Notes under the pieces: generated by a model
The model's database searches: none
What the model was told of the DNA's origin: nothing
What the model saw: the letters and a program-made list of their open reading frames with translations, nothing else
In this document: piece after piece, positions 18,776 through 28,513 of the stretch
Position numbering within the stretch: position 1 is the first letter of the stretch
How the letters are laid out: every line of letters begins with the position of its first letter
Program-made: the position numbers and the translations under genes
Assembly: GCF_016888335.1 (NCBI RefSeq)
Contig: NZ_JAFEJG010000004.1
Span: 2,356,001 to 2,420,000 of the forward strand
Length of the DNA stretch: 64,000 nucleotides
Reading direction: 5' to 3'
From: Janibacter endophyticus
GTDB lineage: Bacteria; Actinomycetota; Actinomycetes; Actinomycetales; Dermatophilaceae

Positions 18776-20011
18776 GTGTCGACCATCGCGAGCACCACGA
18801 GCACCGTCCCCGCCCTCGTCTCGGCGGGCCTGACCTGCGAGACCCGCTCCGGCGAGGTCGTCGAGTACGTCAACCTCGACCACGGCGCCTCGACGAGCGC
18901 CTTCGTCGAGGTCAAGGCCGCCGTCGACGAGGCGACCCTGACGTACAGCTCGGTCCACCGGGGCAACGGCTACCTCTCCCGGCTCACGAGCGCCCGCTAC
19001 GAGGCCGCCCGCGAGATCGTCGCGCGCTTCGTCGGTGCCCGGGGCGAGGACCACGTCGTCTTCACCCGCAACACCACCGACTCCTTCAACCTCCTGGCCC
19101 GCGCCGTCCCGACCGACGCCTCGGTCTTCGTCTACGACTCGGACCACCACGCGACCTTCCTGCCCTGGCACGAGGGCCAGGTGCGCCGACTCGGCGTGCC
19201 GAGCTCGGTCGAGGACGCGCTCGCCCGGCTGCAGGCGGCCCTGCTCGCCGACGCGGCCGCGCACCGGCTCGTCGTGGTCACCGGCGCCTCGAACGTCACC
19301 GGCGAGTACTGGCCGGTCGCCGAGATCGTCGCCCTGGCCCGTCGCTTCGGTGCCCGCGTGGCGCTCGACGCCGCGCAGCTCGTCCAGCACCGGGCGCTCG
19401 ACATCGAGGCCGAAGGGGTCGACTACGTCGCCTTCTCCGGTCACAAGCTCTACGCCCCCTACGGGACCGGCGTCCTCGTCGGGCGGGGCGACTGGCTCGA
19501 CGCGGCCGACCCGTACCTGGCCGGTGGGGGCGCGACCCAGGCGGTGACGCCGGACGAGACCCTGTGGCAGTGCGGCCCGGCCCGGCACGAGGCCGGCTCC
19601 CCCAACGTGCTCGGCGCGGTGGCCCTCGGCGCGGCCTGCCAGGTGATCGAGCGGGAACGCGCGGCCATCGACGCGCTCGACGCGGAGCTGGGGCGGGGGC
19701 TGCTCAGCCGGCTCGACGCGATCCCCGGGGTGCGGACGCTGTCGATCTTCGGGCCCACCCACGAGCGCGCCCCGGTCGTGTCCTTCACCATCGACGGCTG
19801 GGCCGCCGAGGACGTCTCGCGGGTGCTGTCCGAGGACTACGGCATTGGGGTCCGGGACGGCAAGTTCTGCGCGCACATCCTCGTCGACGCCCTGCTCGAG
19901 CGCCGGGGCTCAGCCCACTCCTCGGCGGTCCGGGCCAGCCTGGGCCTGGCGAGCACGCCGGCCCACGTCGACCTGCTCGTCGCGGCGGTCCGCGAGCTCG
20001 CCGGCCGCTGA
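18776..20011 (+). CDS. class V aminotransferase / cysteine desulfurase-like PLP enzyme under SAM-IV control
   Basis: 411 residues from a GTG with AAGGAG 5 nt upstream; the longer frame from 18710 starts inside the riboswitch and is rejected. PLP fold-type I features: LDHGASTSAF near residue 33, TRNTTDSFN, the phosphate and Asp region RVALDAAQLVQH, and FSGHKLYAPYGTGVLVG with the PLP lysine near 222. It resembles cysteine desulfurases (SufS/IscS), which release sulfur from Cys, but no FeS genes flank it. SAM control suggests a role in methionine/cysteine sulfur flow, perhaps assimilation or recycling. Substrate unresolved. Confidence 0.75.
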   Translation: MSTIASTTSTVPALVSAGLTCETRSGEVVEYVNLDHGASTSAFVEVKAAVDEATLTYSSVHRGNGYLSRLTSARYEAAREIVARFVGARGEDHVVFTRNTTDSFNLLARAVPTDASVFVYDSDHHATFLPWHEGQVRRLGVPSSVEDALARLQAALLADAAAHRLVVVTGASNVTGEYWPVAEIVALARRFGARVALDAAQLVQHRALDIEAEGVDYVAFSGHKLYAPYGTGVLVGRGDWLDAADPYLAGGGATQAVTPDETLWQCGPARHEAGSPNVLGAVALGAACQVIERERAAIDALDAELGRGLLSRLDAIPGVRTLSIFGPTHERAPVVSFTIDGWAAEDVSRVLSEDYGIGVRDGKFCAHILVDALLERRGSAHSSAVRASLGLASTPAHVDLLVAAVRELAGR

Positions 20012-20021
20012 CCCCCGCGCG

Positions 20022-21710
20022 TCAGGCCTCGACGACCGTGGGGATGATCATCGGCCGGCGACGGATCTTGCCGCCCACCCAGCCGCCGATCGCCCGGCGG
20101 ATCACCTGCTGCAGCTGCTGGGGGTCGGTGACCCCCTTCGCCATGGCCTCGTCGAGGGCCGAGACGATCTTCGGCCGCACCTGGGCGAAGATCTCGTCGT
20201 CCTCGGCGAAGCCGCGGGCGGTGATCTCCGGGCCGACGATGACCTTGCCGGTCTGGGAGTCGACGACGACCATCACCGCGATGAAGCCCTCGTCGCGCAG
20301 GATGCGACGGTCCTTGAGCAGCTCCTCGGTCGCCTCGCCGACGCTCGAACCGTCGACGTAGACGTAGCCGCACGGGACGGCCCCGACGATCCGGGCCCGA
20401 CCGTCGACGAGGTCGACGACGACACCGTCCTCGGCGAGCGGCACGTGGTCGGGGTGCACGCCCGTCGCGATCGCGAGGTCGCGGTTGGCGACGAGGTGAC
20501 GCCACTCGCCGTGGACCGGCATGACGTTCTTGGGCTTGACGATGTTGTAGCAGTAGAGGAGCTCGCCGGCGCTCGCGTGGCCGGAGACATGGACCCGGTC
20601 GCTGCCGCCGCTGTGGATGACGTGCGCACCGAGCCGCATGAGCCCGTTGATGACCCGCCAGACGGACCCCTCGTTGCCGGGGATCGGCGAGGACAGCAGC
20701 ATGATCGTGTCGTCGACGCCGACGTCGATCCGGTGGTCCCGGTTGGCCATCCGCGCGAGCGCCGCCATCGGCTCGCCCTGGCTGCCGGTGCAGATGAGGA
20801 CGATCTTGTCGTCGGGCAGCTGCTCGAGCTTCTTGATGTCGACGACGACGCCGTCGGGGATGTGCAGGTGACCGAGGTCGGCGGCGATCCCCATGTTGCG
20901 GATCATCGAGCGGCCGACGAAGGCGACCTTGCGGCCGGCCTTCTCCGCCGCGTCGAGGACCTGCTGCACGCGGTGCATGTGCGACGAGAAGCAGGCCGCG
21001 ATGATCCGTCGCTCCGCGTGCCGGAAGACCTTGTCGATCGCGCTGGAGATGTCGCGCTCCGGCGGGGTGAAGCCCGGCACCGTCGCGTTCGTCGAGTCGG
21101 TGAGGAAGAGGTCGACCCCCTCCTCCCCCGCCCGGGCGAAGGCCCGCAGGTCGGTGATCCGGCCGTCGAGCGGCAGCTGGTCCATCTTGAAGTCGCCGGT
21201 GTGCAGCAGGTTGCCGCCGCCGGTGCGGATGTAGACGGCGAGCGCGTCGGGGATCGAGTGGTTGACGGCGATGAACTCGCAGTCGAACCGCCCGAAGACC
21301 TCGCGCATGCCCTCGGCGACCCCGAGGGTGTACGGCTTGATCCGGTGCTCCTTGAGCTTGGCCTCGACGAGCGCGAGGGTCAGCTGCGAGCCGACGAGCG
21401 GGAGGTCCGGCTTGAGGCGCAGGAGGTAGGGCACCGCGCCGATGTGGTCCTCGTGCCCGTGGGTGAGGATCACCGCCTGGATGTCGTCGAGCCGGTCCTC
21501 GATGTACTCGAAGTCCGGGAGGATGAGGTCGACGCCGGGCTGGTGGTCGTCGGGGAAGAGGACGCCGCAGTCGACGATGAGCAGCTGGCCCTCGTGCTCG
21601 ATGACCGTCATGTTGCGGCCGATCTCGCCGAGCCCGCCGAGCGGGACGACGCGGACCGCCCCCTTCGCCAGGGGCTTGGGGTAGTCGAGGTCGGGGTGCG
21701 GGTGGCTCAT
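20022..21710 (-). CDS. rnj: ribonuclease J
   Basis: 562 residues. The metallo-beta-lactamase motif THGHEDHIGAVPY is near residue 80, followed by HTGDFKMDQ, the beta-CASP region (GRSMIRNM, CTGSQGEPMAAL) and HVSGHAS...MPVHGEWRHL. A C-terminal domain follows. RNase J has 5'-3' exo- and endonuclease activity in RNA maturation and turnover. Its ATG overlaps the dapA stop by 4 bp, the common actinobacterial dapA-rnj operon; ftsK, often next in this order, is instead 2.2 kb away with the SAM-IV gene between. Confidence 0.95.
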   Translation of the reverse strand: MSHPHPDLDYPKPLAKGAVRVVPLGGLGEIGRNMTVIEHEGQLLIVDCGVLFPDDHQPGVDLILPDFEYIEDRLDDIQAVILTHGHEDHIGAVPYLLRLKPDLPLVGSQLTLALVEAKLKEHRIKPYTLGVAEGMREVFGRFDCEFIAVNHSIPDALAVYIRTGGGNLLHTGDFKMDQLPLDGRITDLRAFARAGEEGVDLFLTDSTNATVPGFTPPERDISSAIDKVFRHAERRIIAACFSSHMHRVQQVLDAAEKAGRKVAFVGRSMIRNMGIAADLGHLHIPDGVVVDIKKLEQLPDDKIVLICTGSQGEPMAALARMANRDHRIDVGVDDTIMLLSSPIPGNEGSVWRVINGLMRLGAHVIHSGGSDRVHVSGHASAGELLYCYNIVKPKNVMPVHGEWRHLVANRDLAIATGVHPDHVPLAEDGVVVDLVDGRARIVGAVPCGYVYVDGSSVGEATEELLKDRRILRDEGFIAVMVVVDSQTGKVIVGPEITARGFAEDDEIFAQVRPKIVSALDEAMAKGVTDPQQLQQVIRRAIGGWVGGKIRRRPMIIPTVVEA

Positions 21711-22609
21711 GCGGTGACCCCCGACGCGGCCAGACCCCGACGCAGGATCTCGAGATGCTCCTCGGGCCCCTCGACGAGCGGCAGCCGCACGGTCGCGTGC
21801 TCGATGACGCCGAGCTCGACGAGCGCGGCCTTGGCCATGATCGCTCCCTGCGAGGTCAACATGATCGCGTCGACGACGGGGATGAGGGAGTCCTGGATCT
21901 CACGGGCGCGCGCCAGGTCGCCGGCGTCGACGGCCGCGATGAGCTCGGCGTGCCGGCGACCGGTGACGTGACCGACGACGGAGACGACGCCGACGGCACC
22001 GAGTGCGAGCAGCGGCAGGTTGAGCGCGTCCTCCCCGGAGTACCAGAGGTAGTCGGTCGCTGCCATGACGCGGATGGATGCCGCCAGGTCCCCCTTCGCG
22101 TCCTTGACGGCCTGGATCTGGGGGTGGCCGGCGAGCTCGACGAGGGTCTCGGTGGCGAAGGGGATGCCGGTGCGGCCGGGGATGTCGTAGAGCATGATCG
22201 GCAGCTCGGTCGAGTCCGCGACGGCCCGGCAGTGAGCGATCAGGCCCGCCTGGGTCGGCTTGTTGTAGTACGGCGAGACGAGGAGCAGCGCGCTCGCCCC
22301 GACCGCGGTGGCTCGCTCGGTCATCTCGAGGCTGTGCGCCGTCGAGTTCGACCCGACGCCGGCGACGACGGCGACTCGGTCGCCGACCTCCTCGGCGACG
22401 AGGCGGACCGCCTCGATGCTCTCGTCGTCGGTGAGGGTGGCCGACTCGCCCGTCGTGCCGTTGACGACGATCCCGTCATGACCGGTGTCGGCGAGGTGAC
22501 GCGCCAGGGCGCGCACCCCCCCTTCGTCCATCGCGCCGTCGGGTGTCATCGGCGTGGCCATGGCGGTGAGGACCCGCCCGAAGGGGGTCCAGGAGGGGGT
22601 GTCAGGCAT
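21707..22609 (-). CDS. dapA: 4-hydroxy-tetrahydrodipicolinate synthase
   Basis: 300 residues. DapA family features: [11 protein letters not shown] at the start, [14 protein letters not shown] near residue 49, [15 protein letters not shown] with the catalytic Tyr, YDIPGRTGI, and the Schiff-base lysine in [10 protein letters not shown] near 172. It condenses pyruvate with aspartate semialdehyde for lysine and peptidoglycan. The ATG follows TAGTCT (22621-22616) by 6 nt on the minus strand, so the dapA-rnj mRNA is probably leaderless. dapB lies about 8 kb away on the other strand. Confidence 0.95.
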   Translation of the reverse strand: MPDTPSWTPFGRVLTAMATPMTPDGAMDEGGVRALARHLADTGHDGIVVNGTTGESATLTDDESIEAVRLVAEEVGDRVAVVAGVGSNSTAHSLEMTERATAVGASALLLVSPYYNKPTQAGLIAHCRAVADSTELPIMLYDIPGRTGIPFATETLVELAGHPQIQAVKDAKGDLAASIRVMAATDYLWYSGEDALNLPLLALGAVGVVSVVGHVTGRRHAELIAAVDAGDLARAREIQDSLIPVVDAIMLTSQGAIMAKAALVELGVIEHATVRLPLVEGPEEHLEILRRGLAASGVTA

Positions 22610-22680
22610 ATGGGCAGACTAGCCCCCGGGGCTGGATGGACCCGACGTGGCACGGAGTGCGGACAGGTAGATTCGCGGCC

Positions 22681-23486
<806 letters not shown>

Positions 23487-23490
<4 letters not shown>

Positions 23491-24449
23491 GCGAGCGTCC
23501 CGTCGCCGACGACCTGCGGGGGCGCGTCCCGCTCGTCGCCGCGTCGTACGCCGTCATCACGCGCGGCGCGGGCGAGGCGACCGAGGCGCTGCTCCAGCTG
23601 CGGCGGGGGACCTCCTTCATGGACGGGTGGTGGGCGTGCGGCGCCGCCGGGCACGTCGAGGACGCGGCGAGCGCGTCCAGCGCCCTGGCCCAGGAGGTCC
23701 GGGAGGAGCTCGGTGTCGAGGTCGTCGCCGCGTCCCCCCTGACCACGGTCCACCGCGGCTGCCTCGTCGGGCGGATCGAGCAGCGCGCCGACTTCTTCTT
23801 CCACGTCACCGAGCTGTCGGGTGAGCCGAGCATCGCCGAGCCGGACAAGGCCGCCGACCTGCGGTGGTGGCCGCTCGCCGGGCTGCCGGAGCGGGTGGTC
23901 CCCCACGAGCGGGCGGTCCTCGAGGCGCTGGCGACCGAGCTGGGCGGTGGGCAGCGGGTACCCGCGGTGATCGAGCACGGCTTCGCCCAGAGCCTCACCC
24001 TCGTCGCCGCCATCGGCGCGAACCGGGCGATCGGCGCCGACGGCGGCATGCCCTGGCACCTGCCCGAGGACCTGCGCCACTTCAAGGAGGTGACGATGGG
24101 CGGGGTGATGGTCATGGGCCGCCGGACGTGGGACTCCATCGGGCGGGCCCTGCCGGGTCGCCGCACCATCGTCGTCACCTCGGACCTCAGCTGGTCGGCG
24201 CAGGGGGCCGAGGTCGCCCACTCCCTCCCCGAGGCGCTGCTCGTCGCCGGCGACCGGGAGGTCTTCGTCGTCGGGGGCGGGGAGATCTACCGGCAGACGA
24301 TCGCGGTGGCGTCCCGGCTCGAGATCACGCACGTCGACGTCGCGCCGGAGGCCGAGGTCTTCTTCCCGGAGATCGACCCGGCCGTGTGGGTCGAGTCGGC
24401 CCGGAGCCCGGGCGCGGGCCTGGCGTTCGTCACCTACGGCCGTCGGTAA
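23487..24449 (+). CDS. folA: Nudix domain-dihydrofolate reductase fusion
   Basis: 320 residues in one uninterrupted frame. Residues ~1-150 are a Nudix domain ([35 protein letters not shown]); the Nudix box keeps the metal-binding EVREE but has Ala for the first Glu and Gln for the Arg. Residues ~169-320 are [49 protein letters not shown] recycles the dihydrofolate from ThyA. The Nudix half could hydrolyse dihydroneopterin triphosphate or a damaged nucleotide; this is inference. A plain folA would start at the DHFR domain, but no separate start or gap is seen. Confidence 0.9.
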
Positions 24450-24457
24450 GCAATGAT

Positions 24458-24509
24458 CTTCACTTCTCAGCAGTGAAGGTATGCTCTTCATATGACGACA
24501 GTGAAGAGC
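24458..24509. promoter_or_regulatory. satD promoter with two nested inverted repeats (probable autoregulatory operator)
   Basis: CTTCACT (24458-24464) and AGTGAAG (24472-24478) form a perfect inverted repeat with a 7-nt spacer. GCTCTTCA (24483-24490) and TGAAGAGC (24502-24509) form a second. The -10 TATGCT (24480-24485) lies between them, 6 nt before the ATG at 24492, so the second repeat spans the transcription and translation start. The layout fits repression by a dimeric protein, and the encoded protein has a helix-turn-helix. Confidence 0.7.
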
Positions 24510-25133
24510 CAGACTTCAGCCTCCCTCATCGGGGACGTCATCAGCTCGCGTCACTCCCCCGACCGCGCCCTGCTCCACCGTGAGCTCACCGAGGCCCTGG
24601 CCGCGGTCAACGAGGCGACCGACCCCGACCAGCCCCTGCGGATCACCGTCGGCGACGAGTTCCAGGGCGCCTACCCCACCGTGGGCGCGGCCATCGCGGC
24701 GGCCCTCGCCGTGCGGCTCGCGCTCCCACCGACCGTCGACGCCCGCTTCGGCATCGGCTGGGGCGAGGTGACGGCGCTCGACGCCACGACGCAGGACGGG
24801 CCCGGCTGGTGGGCCGCCCGCGAGGCGATCGTCGCCGTCAAGGAGGAGCAGTCGCGCGCCGCGACCTCCTCGGCCCGCACCCTCTACCGGCGGGCGGGTG
24901 ACGACGGACCCGACCCGCTCGCGATCAACGCCGCCCTGCGCTGTCGGGACCAGATGATGGGATCTCTGGATGACCGCTCCTCCCGCATCCTGCGCGCCCT
25001 CATGACCGGCTCGACCCAGGCCGCCGTCGCCGAGGCCGAGGGGATCACCCCGTCGGCCGTCTCGCAGCGGGTCCGCGCCGACGGGCTGGCCGTCGTCATC
25101 GCCGCCCACGACGACCTCAGCGCGATCGCATGA
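24492..25133 (+). CDS. SatD-like protein with C-terminal helix-turn-helix
   Basis: 213 residues. The N terminus SASLIGDVISSR, the core ITVGDEFQGAYPTVGAA and FGIGWGEVTALD match the SatD family, named from a streptococcal acid-tolerance locus; molecular role unknown. The C terminus (RILRALMTGSTQAAVAEAEGITPSAVSQRVR) is a clear sigma-70 region-4-like HTH, so DNA binding is likely. The ATG follows TATGCT by 6 nt (leaderless) within paired inverted repeats, suggesting self-regulation. The stop overlaps the next membrane gene by 4 bp. Confidence 0.7.
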   Translation: MTTVKSQTSASLIGDVISSRHSPDRALLHRELTEALAAVNEATDPDQPLRITVGDEFQGAYPTVGAAIAAALAVRLALPPTVDARFGIGWGEVTALDATTQDGPGWWAAREAIVAVKEEQSRAATSSARTLYRRAGDDGPDPLAINAALRCRDQMMGSLDDRSSRILRALMTGSTQAAVAEAEGITPSAVSQRVRADGLAVVIAAHDDLSAIA

Positions 25134-25963
25134 GCGGGCTGGCCCTGCTCCTCGTCGGGATCGGCCTGGCCGACCTCGCCCGCAGCGTGCTCACGCGCGA
25201 CCCCGTCCCCCCGGGGGCGAAGGGGGCGGCCCGCGCCCTGCTGCGCCGGGGACGGGTCGTCCCCGTGACGGTCGGCGTCCTCGGAGTGCTCGCCGCCGCC
25301 GTCGTCGCCGGGCTGCTCACCACCGCGGCGAGCGCCGGTCTCGTCGCCCTCGCGGCGGTCTGCGTGCTCACCTGGGTCGTCCTCGCCGACCGCGCCCTGC
25401 ACGCACGCAGCGCAGGTCACCTCGTCGCCCTGTGCTGCCTCGTCGTCGCGATCGGCGCGCAGCTGCTCCTCTCCGGGTGGGCTGCGCCGGCGGGCGGCCT
25501 GCTCGCCGACTGGCTCGCCTGGGCGCGACTCCCCTGGGACCCGGCCCCCTCCGCCGACCGACTGCTCCTGCTCGCCGGTCTCGTGCTCGTCCAGCTGAGC
25601 ACGGGCAACGTCGTCGTCCGGCTCGTGCTCACGAGCATCGGCGCGATGAAGCCCGAGCGTCCGACGGCCGCAGACGAGCCCGGCCCCCAGCCCTCGGACG
25701 AGCTCAAGGGAGGACGCCTGCTCGGTCCGCTCGAGCGGGTCTTCATCCTCGGCCTCGGCCTCGCCGGCCAGGTGACCGCGGCCGGCATGGTCATCGCGGC
25801 CAAGGGCCTCATCCGCTGGCCGGAGCTCAAGGCGAAGTCCGAGGAGCAGCACACCGACGGGCGACGCACGAGCGGCATCGACGCGGTGACGGAGTACTTC
25901 CTCGTCGGCAGCTTCGTCAGCTGGCTCGTCGCACTCGTCGCCCTCGTCGCCGGTCGCGCCTAG
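25130..25963 (+). CDS. SatD-associated multi-spanning membrane protein
   Basis: 277 residues with about seven hydrophobic segments and an ATGA overlap with the SatD-like gene. The C-terminal part (LERVFILGLGLAGQVTAAGMVIAAKGLIRW ... EYFLVGSFVSWLVALVALV) resembles the last helices of DUF3307-type membrane proteins that accompany SatD in Firmicutes; I judge this from memory of the pattern, not a search. The N-terminal helices are less familiar. Co-translation suggests that a cytoplasmic regulator and a membrane partner work together. Confidence 0.55.
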   Translation: MSGLALLLVGIGLADLARSVLTRDPVPPGAKGAARALLRRGRVVPVTVGVLGVLAAAVVAGLLTTAASAGLVALAAVCVLTWVVLADRALHARSAGHLVALCCLVVAIGAQLLLSGWAAPAGGLLADWLAWARLPWDPAPSADRLLLLAGLVLVQLSTGNVVVRLVLTSIGAMKPERPTAADEPGPQPSDELKGGRLLGPLERVFILGLGLAGQVTAAGMVIAAKGLIRWPELKAKSEEQHTDGRRTSGIDAVTEYFLVGSFVSWLVALVALVAGRA

Positions 25964-25969
25964 CGGGCG

Positions 25970-26938
25970 TCAGACCTCGAGCCAGGCGACGGCGGGCTCG
26001 ACGAGGCTGCCCAGCCAGACCCGGCCGTCGTGCTCTCGCACCCCGGTCGCCATGTGCCAGTCCGTGGCGTCGCCCTCGAGATCGTGCCTCAGCGCCCCCT
26101 GGCCGTCGTACGCCTGCACCCGGACCGTGCGCTGCGGGGCCGGCTTGAGCGCGTCCGGCAGCCGCAGCGCCAGAGCCCGCACCCGCTGGGACGCCCGGGT
26201 CTGGAGCAGGCCGAGCACCGGGTCGGGAGGCGAGGCGATCGTCACCCAGACCAGCCCGTCGCTGCCTCGAGCGATGTTGTCCGGGTAGCCGGGCAGGTCG
26301 TCGACGAGCAGATCGGCAGACGACAGGGTGGCCTCCATCCCTTCGCTGCCGACGGGCTGATCCCCGGAGGGGCGACCGCCGGCCAGCCCGACCCGCCGCA
26401 CCCGACGCAACGCCGTCTCGGCGACGTAGACGGCCGAGCCGTCGGCGGCGAGCGCCACGCCGTTGGCGAAGGCGAGCCCGTCGAGGACGGTCTCGACCCG
26501 GCCGCCGGGGTCCCTGCGGAAGAGACGGCCAGAGCGGGTGTGCTCGATGAGGTCGGACTTCCACTCACGGACGCCCCATCGGCGTGAGCTGTCGCTGAAC
26601 CAGATGGTCCCGTCCTCGGCGACCGCCGCGTTGTTTGTGAAGCGCAGCCGCTCCCCGTCGACCTCGGTGACGAGCTCCTCGAGCGCGCCGTCCTCGGTCG
26701 AGACGGCCAGCAGCCCCCGCTCCGCGTCGCACACGAGCAGCCGGCCGTCGGGCAGCCACTCCAGCCCCAGGGGCCGACCCCCGGTGCGGGCCACCCTGCG
26801 GGTCGACCCGCCGGCGGGGTCGAGCGCGTGGATCGCACCGTCCGCGGTCCCCGTCCACACCGTGCCGTCGTCCCCGACGAGCACGTCCTCGGCCCCGGGC
26901 CCGGGTACCCCGACGATGGTGATCTGATGGTTGCTCAT
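25970..26938 (-). CDS. SMP-30/gluconolactonase-like beta-propeller protein
   Basis: 322 residues with repeated blades such as [59 protein letters not shown] and LPGYPDNIARGSDGLVWV. The FTNNAAVAEDGTIWFSDSS and GYPDNI segments are typical of strictosidine synthase-like/SMP-30 proteins, which are calcium-dependent lactonases or esterases. No signal peptide is seen. The ATG follows TAGGGT (26950-26945) by 6 nt (leaderless). Transcribed alone; the flavin reductase gene upstream on the same strand ends 25 bp before. Substrate unknown. Confidence 0.7.
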   Translation of the reverse strand: MSNHQITIVGVPGPGAEDVLVGDDGTVWTGTADGAIHALDPAGGSTRRVARTGGRPLGLEWLPDGRLLVCDAERGLLAVSTEDGALEELVTEVDGERLRFTNNAAVAEDGTIWFSDSSRRWGVREWKSDLIEHTRSGRLFRRDPGGRVETVLDGLAFANGVALAADGSAVYVAETALRRVRRVGLAGGRPSGDQPVGSEGMEATLSSADLLVDDLPGYPDNIARGSDGLVWVTIASPPDPVLGLLQTRASQRVRALALRLPDALKPAPQRTVRVQAYDGQGALRHDLEGDATDWHMATGVREHDGRVWLGSLVEPAVAWLEV

Positions 26939-26963
26939 GTCGCCACCCTAGAGGTGACGACCC

Positions 26964-27746
26964 TCACATCGGCTCGTCCGAGAAGAAGACCTCGGTGTGG
27001 ACGTGGTCGGCGTCGGCCCCGCGGGTCAGCAGCCAGTCGCGGGTGCCACGGACCAGACCGTCGGGCCCGCACAGCCACCAGTCGTCGGCATCGTCGGCGG
27101 CCAGGTCGGCGAGGGCGGCCGCATCGAGGCGACCCATGACACGCTCTCCCTGCGGCGCCGCACGGCTCCACACCGGCACGACCTCGAGCCGCCCCGGGTG
27201 CTCCTCTCCCCGCCGGCGCAACGCCTCGAGCCCGAGGGCGGTGTCCGGGCCACGGTGGCTGAGGACGACCCGGACGTGGGCGTCCGGGTCGGCGTGGAGG
27301 ACGTGCCCGACGACCGCGAGAACCGGGGTGATGCCCGACCCCCCGGCGACAGCCACGTGCCGGCCACCCGGCCCGTCGACCCGGTCGCACCGGAAGTCAC
27401 CCATCGGCGGCAGGACCTCCAGGCTCTCCCCCGTCGCCACGCCGTGGACCAGCCACGGCGACATCCGGCCACCAGGCACCTCGCTCGCGGCGACCGTCAG
27501 GGCGCCGGCGGCGCGGGCCTCGTGCGGCGGGACGGTGATCGAGTAGGACTGCGCGACCCGCTGGCCGTCCACGACCGCGCGGAGGGTCAGGTACTGGCCG
27601 GCGTCGTAACGCAGGAAGTCCGCGGCCAGGCCGTCCGGGACATCGAGGGTGATCTCGGCGGACCCCGGCACGGGGTGGCTGACCGCTCGCACCGTCAGTC
27701 GGTGCCAGCGTGGGTGAGGCGCGGAGGACGAGGTGAGCAGGGACAT
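26964..27746 (-). CDS. FAD-dependent ferredoxin reductase-like oxidoreductase
   Basis: 260 residues with an N-terminal FAD-binding barrel (RYDAGQYLTLRA, AQSYSIT in the RxYS position) and an NAD(P)-binding domain (AVAGGSGITPVLAVVGHVL near residue 135, DDWWLCGPDGLV near 222). This is the reductase module of PaaE/Hmp-type electron carriers, but the C-terminal 2Fe-2S ferredoxin domain of PaaE is missing: the protein stops at HTEVFFSDEPM. It must hand electrons to a separate acceptor. The divergent crotonase gene starts 41 bp away, so joint regulation is possible. Confidence 0.75.
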   Translation of the reverse strand: MSLLTSSSAPHPRWHRLTVRAVSHPVPGSAEITLDVPDGLAADFLRYDAGQYLTLRAVVDGQRVAQSYSITVPPHEARAAGALTVAASEVPGGRMSPWLVHGVATGESLEVLPPMGDFRCDRVDGPGGRHVAVAGGSGITPVLAVVGHVLHADPDAHVRVVLSHRGPDTALGLEALRRRGEEHPGRLEVVPVWSRAAPQGERVMGRLDAAALADLAADDADDWWLCGPDGLVRGTRDWLLTRGADADHVHTEVFFSDEPM

Positions 27747-27787
27747 GGTCCCGTCAGCGTCCCACAGGCGGCACCTATGCTGACCGG

Positions 27788-28513
27788 GTGCCGATCCGCA
27801 GCGAATCCCACGACGCCGTCCACGTCCTGACCATCGAGCGCCCGGAGCGGCGCAACGCGCTCAACCTCGAGCATCTCGAGGCCCTCGACGCCGCCGTCCG
27901 CGCCGCCGTCGACTCCGGCGCGCGCGCGCTGGTCCTCACCGGTGCGGCCGGGCACTTCTGCGCCGGCGCCGACCTCACCGAGCTCGAGGACATCAGCTTC
28001 ACCGAGCGGCTCGCCGAGGTGCTGCAGCACCTCGCCACGCTGCCGATCACGACGATCGCCGCGATCTCCGGCTCGTGCATGGGCCTGGGCATGCAGCTCG
28101 CGGTCGCGTGCGACGTACGGGTCGTCGCCCACGACGCCCGCTTCGCCGTGCCCGTCGCCAAGCTCGGCCTCATGGTCGACGCCTGGACGCTCGACCGGGT
28201 CGCCCGCTTCTGGGGCGAGGGCGCCGCGCGGCAGATGATCCTCACCGCCGCCGTCCTCGACGCGGAGGACTCGTGGCGCCTCGGCTTCGCGCAGCGCCGC
28301 GGCGACCTCGACGACGCCGTCGTCCTCGCGACCTCCGCCACCCGACTCGCCCCGCTGAGCCAGTCCGGCTCCAAGGTCGGCCTCGACGCCCGCACCGCCG
28401 AGGACCACGCCCACTACCGGGAGGCCTTCGCCACCGCCTGGGCGAGCGAGGACCTGGCCGAGGGGCAGCGCGCCTTCCGTGAGCGGCGCACCCCGACCTT
28501 CCGGGGCGTGTGA
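27788..28513 (+). CDS. enoyl-CoA hydratase/isomerase (crotonase) family protein
   Basis: 241 residues. The crotonase fold is clear: IERPERRNALN, oxyanion-hole segments GHFCAGADL near residue 55 and GSCMGLGMQLAVACDVRV near 96. The two glutamates that drive hydration in the rat enzyme (Glu144 and Glu164) align by eye with Val (FAVPVAKLG) and Gln (AARQMILT), so a different crotonase reaction is likely. The GTG start follows TATGCT (27776-27781) by 6 nt (leaderless). It is first in an operon with GNAT, azlC and azlD (TGATG and 4-bp overlaps). Confidence 0.8.
   Translation: MPIRSESHDAVHVLTIERPERRNALNLEHLEALDAAVRAAVDSGARALVLTGAAGHFCAGADLTELEDISFTERLAEVLQHLATLPITTIAAISGSCMGLGMQLAVACDVRVVAHDARFAVPVAKLGLMVDAWTLDRVARFWGEGAARQMILTAAVLDAEDSWRLGFAQRRGDLDDAVVLATSATRLAPLSQSGSKVGLDARTAEDHAHYREAFATAWASEDLAEGQRAFRERRTPTFRGV

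Noticed and set aside
22636-22680. Upstream start of thyA extending the protein by 15 residues
   Set aside because: The TAGATT -10 element lies inside this stretch, and the DRTGTG block is at the expected distance from the ATG at 22681.
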